Shown here: positions 7,862-10,806 of the stretch, in pieces
Layout: each line of letters begins with the position of its first letter
Position numbering within the stretch: position 1 is the first letter of the stretch
NCBI GenBank assembly: GCA_019239815.1
Contig: JAFAZL010000731.1
Location: forward strand, 1 to 10,806
Reading direction: 5' to 3'
DNA length: 10,806 nucleotides
Origin: Acidobacteriota bacterium
GTDB lineage: Bacteria > Acidobacteriota > Terriglobia > Acidoferrales > UBA7541
Program-made: the position numbers and the translations under genes
Notes under the pieces: generated by a model
What the model was told of the DNA's origin: nothing
The model's database searches: none
What the model saw: only the letters and a program-made list of their open reading frames with translations

Positions 7862-7891
7862 TTGACAATCGACAGGCCCGAGAACCGTATT
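7862..7891 (+). promoter_or_regulatory. Possible housekeeping promoter for the porin operon
   Basis: A perfect -35 box TTGACA (7862-7867) is followed 18 nt later by a poor -10 candidate CGTATT (7886-7891); TATTTT at 7888 would need a 20-nt spacer. A competing -10-like TAAAAT lies at 8148-8153, about 40 bp before the porin ATG, but without a -35 match. Either could be the real start; neither is strong. Confidence 0.3.
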
Positions 7892-8192
7892 TTTGTTACT
7901 AAGTTGTCCGGTTGTTGTGAAGGCGCCGCGAACATGCCGTAATTTCGGCATTTCGAAGCATCTGCAGGTCGCGGGCGGGCACAAGCACAACCACCGTCTT
8001 GCGGTCGTCCGGGTTCCATCGCTCGTCGCGCTTGTCGGAGGTTTGGCTGCCGTGCACTTTACTACCGGAATAAAAGCTCCGGGATTTGGGTCTGACAACT
8101 CGGAGACATTTCGGTGGCCCGAAAGCACCTAGGGGCCCCAGTGAGGCTAAAATACTCGGCACGAGCGTCGCAGTCCAAGGAGGCTGTTTGTC

Positions 8193-9815
8193 ATGACGTA
8201 CCCTTCTCGCCGCGCCTTGCAGCGCATACGGGGGCTCTTTCCGGGTATTTTGGGGTGCGTTGCATTGTGTTGTAGCCCGGCGGTGCTTGGGCAATCGCAA
8301 ACGGGCGGCGCAGTCGGTGCCGACCTGGCGCAGAGCACGGCTGAGATTTCGGACAAGATCGATCAGTTGACGCGCTCGCTGGAGCAGACTCAGGTCGAGC
8401 TGGCGCAGTCGCGTACCGAGATTCTGGAGCTGCGCGCGGAGTTGAAACAGGTGCTCGCGAAGATGAATTCGGGAGCCAATGCAGGGTCCGCATTGAGTGC
8501 TGACGTGCAGCCGAGTGATCATTCCTCGATCCCGGCAGGAGCGCCTAGCGCACAGCAAGCTCCCGCCGACGAATCTAAGAGCGCGCCCGCACAAATCACC
8601 CAGGACGACTGGGACATTTTGAATGAACGCGTGGAAGAACAGCGGCAAGTGAAGGTGGAGAGTATGTCGCGCTACCGGGTTAAGCTCTCGGGATTGGCGC
8701 TGTTCACGGCGTTCGCAAATTTCGGTCAAGTGGACAATCCCAGTCTGCCGAGCATCGCGCTGGGCCCGTTGGTGGGATACTCCGACGGCAGCGTCGGTGC
8801 TTCGGTGCGGCAATCGATCATCGGGTTGACGGGCTACGGACCGACGGTCTTCGGAGCGCACACGAGTGCGGATCTGCAAATGGACTTCTTCGGAGGCGTG
8901 CCGACGAGCTACGGGGGAAACAACTCGGGTTTAGCCGAGTTGCGATTGGCGCGTTTTCGGATGGACTGGAAGCATACGTCGTTTGTCGCGGGGCTCGACT
9001 ATCCGTTCTTCGCGCCGAATCTGCCGACGAGCTACATGAGCGTGATCGTGCCTGGCTTCGCGTCGGCGGGCAAACTTTGGTCGTGGACGCCGACGATTCG
9101 CGCGGAACATCGATTCGACGGAACGTTTTCGGCGTTTAAGATCGAAGCGGGGTTTCTCGATCCGTCGTCGTACAGCGACAACGCGCCGAACACGACTGTG
9201 CGCATCCCTTCACCGACGGAGAATTCACGCCAGCCAACCTATGCAGCGCGTGTGTCGGCGAGTCACGGTTCGGAGGATCGGCCCGCGACGATTGGGTTCG
9301 GGGCCGTCTATTCGCCTCAGCGGTTTGTGGGCGGATATAACGTCTCCGGCTGGGCAGGCACCATGGATTGGCGGTTTCCGCTGATTCGACGGACGGAGCT
9401 AAGCGGCGAATTTTTCACCGGGCGAGGCATCGACGGCTTCGGCGGCTTGCCGCTGAGTCCGCTGAAGCCGGCCAATGCGATCTACTACGCTTCGGTGACA
9501 GCGCCACAGCTAGCGAACATCGGTGTGATTGGCGGATGGACACAGTTCAAGTTCCGGCTCGATTCGCGCAATGAATTTAACGTGGCAGCAGGGACGGGTG
9601 GAAGGAATTCAGGCGACCTTCGCAACGCCGCGGTCACGGACTCGTTTTTGCTTTCGGTTCCGGCGCGCAATCAGATGCTGTTCGCGAACTATATCTTCAA
9701 GCCGCGATCGGATCTGATTTTCTCGGTCGAGTATCGACGGTTGCGAACCTACGACGTAACTGGACCCGCGGATTCGGCAGGACAACTTGGACTGGCTGTT
9801 GGGTTCCTTTTTTAG
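8193..9815 (+). CDS. Coiled-coil outer-membrane porin, DcaP-like
   Basis: A 540-residue outer-membrane beta-barrel predicted to pass small solutes. The start is fixed by a strong AAGGAGG (8177-8183) 9 nt before the ATG. Residues 1-33 are a signal peptide, with likely cleavage near AVLGQS. Residues 52-91 form a regular coiled coil with hydrophobic positions I52, I56, L59, L63, L70, I77, L80, L84, V87 and M91 in 3-4 spacing. A Pro/Ala/Ser-rich linker follows to about 135. From about residue 160 the chain alternates short aromatic-rich beta strands and turns (YRVKLSGLALFTAF, then RLARFRMDW, VEYRRLRTYDV) to the C-terminal GLAVGFLF, whose terminal Phe is a typical barrel-assembly signal. This signal-coil-barrel order matches trimeric DcaP-type porins. 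The barrel class is well supported, the exact family less so, and the substrate is unknown. The cupredoxin gene begins 3 bp after the stop, so the two are almost surely one operon. Confidence 0.82.
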   Translation: MTYPSRRALQRIRGLFPGILGCVALCCSPAVLGQSQTGGAVGADLAQSTAEISDKIDQLTRSLEQTQVELAQSRTEILELRAELKQVLAKMNSGANAGSALSADVQPSDHSSIPAGAPSAQQAPADESKSAPAQITQDDWDILNERVEEQRQVKVESMSRYRVKLSGLALFTAFANFGQVDNPSLPSIALGPLVGYSDGSVGASVRQSIIGLTGYGPTVFGAHTSADLQMDFFGGVPTSYGGNNSGLAELRLARFRMDWKHTSFVAGLDYPFFAPNLPTSYMSVIVPGFASAGKLWSWTPTIRAEHRFDGTFSAFKIEAGFLDPSSYSDNAPNTTVRIPSPTENSRQPTYAARVSASHGSEDRPATIGFGAVYSPQRFVGGYNVSGWAGTMDWRFPLIRRTELSGEFFTGRGIDGFGGLPLSPLKPANAIYYASVTAPQLANIGVIGGWTQFKFRLDSRNEFNVAAGTGGRNSGDLRNAAVTDSFLLSVPARNQMLFANYIFKPRSDLIFSVEYRRLRTYDVTGPADSAGQLGLAVGFLF

Positions 9816-9818
9816 GGT

Positions 9819-10610
9819 ATGAGAATTGAATCGAACAAAGTGCGACTTCTGTTTTGCGTCCTCGCCGGCGCTGGACTCGCGATCGGGGCGGGTATTAGCG
9901 TGGCGTCCAGTGGCGCGAGGAACGGGCGCGCCACAAACAACCACACTGGCGGGAAGTCCAGCAAGCTGCGCGCCGACGAGGTCACTGGCGAAGTCACACT
10001 CACACAGTCGGGCTCCGATAGCGCTCCCGACGCGTCCCTGGTCGTGATCTGGCTCAGCCCGGGCGGGTCGAGCACGATGCCGCATACGATCGACCAGCCC
10101 CGCTATCGCCTTGTGCAACACAACAAGCGATTTGAGCCGAGCCTGCTGGTGGTTCCTGTGGGCAGCGTCGTCGATTTTCCGAATTTAGACCCGTGGTTCC
10201 ACAATGTGTTTTCGCTCTATCGCGGCAAGCGTTTCGACCTGGGTCTGTATCAGGCGGGCTCGCAGCGCTCGGTCCGCTTCGATCGCGTCGGCCCATCGTA
10301 TTTGTTCTGCAACATTCATCCGGAAATGACCGGCGTGGTCCTCGCGGTCGACTCCAGCATCTATGGGATTTCTGACAAGTCGGGCCGCTATACGCTGAGC
10401 GGCGTCACGCCGGGCAGATACACGATGCATGTCTGGTACGAGAATGCGAAACCAGAATCGCTCGCGAGCCTGCAGCGCACCGTCGTCATTGACGATGCGA
10501 TTCACGCGCTGCCTACGATTTCTGTCCCCGTGGCGAAACAGATTCAAAGGGAACACAAAAACAAGTACGGACAAGATTACGATCCCGACGCGCTAAATCC
10601 GGATTACTGA
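9819..10610 (+). CDS. Secreted cupredoxin (plastocyanin-like) with C-terminal carboxypeptidase-regulatory-like domain
   Basis: A 263-residue periplasmic or membrane-anchored blue-copper-type protein. The N-terminus (MRIESNKVRL then a hydrophobic run to about residue 30) is a signal peptide or anchor. A cupredoxin fold covers about residues 55-180. The type-1 copper ligands are complete: H128 in WFHNVFS, then C164, H167 and M170 in YLFCNIHPEM (the Cys-x2-His-x2-Met signature). Residues about 181-237 (YGISDKSGRYTLSGVTPGRYTMHVW) look like a small carboxypeptidase-regulatory-like beta sandwich. The tail is charged (REHKNKYGQDYDPD). Related proteins are often labelled plastocyanin or methylamine utilization protein, the latter usually without evidence. 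The ATG lies 3 bp after the porin stop with no good ribosome-binding site in between, suggesting translational coupling. It could carry electrons or act in copper handling; copper binding itself is strongly predicted. Confidence 0.88.
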   Translation: MRIESNKVRLLFCVLAGAGLAIGAGISVASSGARNGRATNNHTGGKSSKLRADEVTGEVTLTQSGSDSAPDASLVVIWLSPGGSSTMPHTIDQPRYRLVQHNKRFEPSLLVVPVGSVVDFPNLDPWFHNVFSLYRGKRFDLGLYQAGSQRSVRFDRVGPSYLFCNIHPEMTGVVLAVDSSIYGISDKSGRYTLSGVTPGRYTMHVWYENAKPESLASLQRTVVIDDAIHALPTISVPVAKQIQREHKNKYGQDYDPDALNPDY

Positions 10611-10626
10611 GGAGATTTCTAGGCGT

Positions 10627-10672
10627 CGATTCGAGTTTAGATACGTCAGAAAGGCAAGCAGGCCGATTCGAG
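10627..10672 (+). repeat. 9-bp direct repeat upstream of the receiver gene
   Basis: CGATTCGAG occurs at 10627-10635 and again at 10664-10672, with starts 37 bp apart, in the gap between the cupredoxin and receiver genes. Paired identical sites upstream of a regulator can be operator half-sites, but a 9-bp repeat in GC-rich DNA may be chance. Confidence 0.3.
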
Positions 10673-10712
10673 ATTCACGGCCAGCGCGAAAGGAAGTCAT
10701 AAGGACAGAGCT

Positions 10713-10806
10713 ATGGAAACTGTATTGGTCGTTGAAGACAGCCGCGCGATGCAGCGCACACTACAGCGCCTGTTGGAAGCAGATTCGCTGAGCGTGCAGA
10801 TCGCCT
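10713..10806 (+). CDS. Response regulator receiver domain protein, 3'-truncated by window edge
   Basis: Only the first 31 codons are present. They read METVLVVEDSRAMQRTLQRL and onward, the typical first beta strand and helix of a CheY-like receiver, with acidic-pocket residues E8 and D9 in VVEDS. The phosphorylated Asp would lie beyond the window. AAGGA (10701-10705) sits 7 nt before the ATG. The gene begins 102 bp after the cupredoxin stop on the same strand, so it may be in the same operon. Whether an output domain (DNA-binding, GGDEF or histidine kinase) follows cannot be seen. Confidence 0.8.
   Translation, partial: METVLVVEDSRAMQRTLQRLLEADSLSVQIA

Larger units (their letters stand above)
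7672..8192 (+). other. 521-bp intergenic region upstream of the porin
   Basis: No convincing gene is seen on either strand. The region holds a hairpin at 7741-7769, a TGACGTCA palindrome at 7841-7848, and TTGAC-type boxes at 7851-7856 and 7862-7867. It also has a 6-bp hairpin ATGCCG/CGGCAT at 7934-7951, a GGGGCCCC palindrome at 8132-8139 and a TAAAAT at 8148-8153. If transcription starts near 7890, the porin mRNA would carry an untranslated leader of about 300 nt, long enough for a structured RNA. I could not match it to a riboswitch class I know. An open frame at 7893-8132 is not supported by a ribosome-binding site. Confidence 0.5.

Noticed and set aside
7934..7951. Hairpin ATGCCG/CGGCAT as an intrinsic terminator
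   Set aside because: It has only 6 bp and no T-tract after it (TTCGAAG follows), and it would lie inside the presumed porin leader.
7893..8132. A 79-residue + strand open frame in the gap before the porin
   Set aside because: It begins with TTG, has no Shine-Dalgarno and no family-like pattern, and sits over palindromes that suggest regulatory DNA.
7917..8140. A cyclic-di-GMP or other known riboswitch in the porin leader
   Set aside because: I looked for the conserved GEMM strings and other familiar cores and did not find them; a covariance-model search would be decisive.
7899..8879. Long open frame on the minus strand across the porin start and its upstream gap
   Set aside because: It is Arg-rich, opposes a well-supported porin gene with a strong ribosome-binding site, and shows no recognisable domain. 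It reflects the GC-rich codon pattern of the other strand.
10643..10669. A second sigma-28 promoter before the receiver gene (GCCGATTC at 10662-10669)
   Set aside because: Only the -10 box partly matches; the sequence 11 nt upstream (ACGTCAGA) bears no resemblance to TAAAGTTT.

Overview
The window reads as chromosomal DNA of an Acidobacteriota member (Terriglobia-like). It is GC-rich and Gram-negative in character, with outer-membrane, periplasmic and RND-efflux proteins. The second gene is a clear DUF6599 protein, a family I know essentially only from acidobacteria. All genes lie on the + strand. I see no tRNA, rRNA, CRISPR array, transposase or phage gene.

Layout. (1) Positions 1-1394 hold the 3' part of a peptidoglycan amidase: the end of an AMIN domain, a long low-complexity linker and a complete Amidase_3 catalytic domain. 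(2) 1433-2530 is the DUF6599 protein. (3) After about 270 bp of mostly featureless spacer with a short palindromic repeat come a membrane-fusion lipoprotein (2801-4009) and an HAE1-type RND pump (4160-7291). These form a drug or solute efflux pair without a local TolC-type channel. The 150 bp between them holds a second copy of the same repeat. (4) A near-perfect sigma-28 (FliA) promoter at 7319-7345 precedes a small, very polar 83-residue protein (7420-7671). That protein is therefore predicted to belong to the late flagellar/motility regulon. (5) A 521-bp gap holds hairpins, a TGACGTCA palindrome and possible promoters. (6) A three-gene cluster follows: a coiled-coil porin related to DcaP (8193-9815), a secreted cupredoxin with a complete type-1 copper signature (9819-10610, 3 bp downstream), and the start of a response regulator receiver protein (10713 to the window edge).

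How they may work together. The amidase remodels the cell wall, and the RND pair forms the inner-membrane and periplasmic part of an efflux system. The porin/cupredoxin pair looks like one operon for outer-membrane passage plus periplasmic copper or redox chemistry. The receiver gene just downstream suggests a signalling link, but the window ends before this can be tested.

The two observations I rate highest are the sigma-28 promoter driving the small unknown protein and the porin-cupredoxin-receiver cluster.
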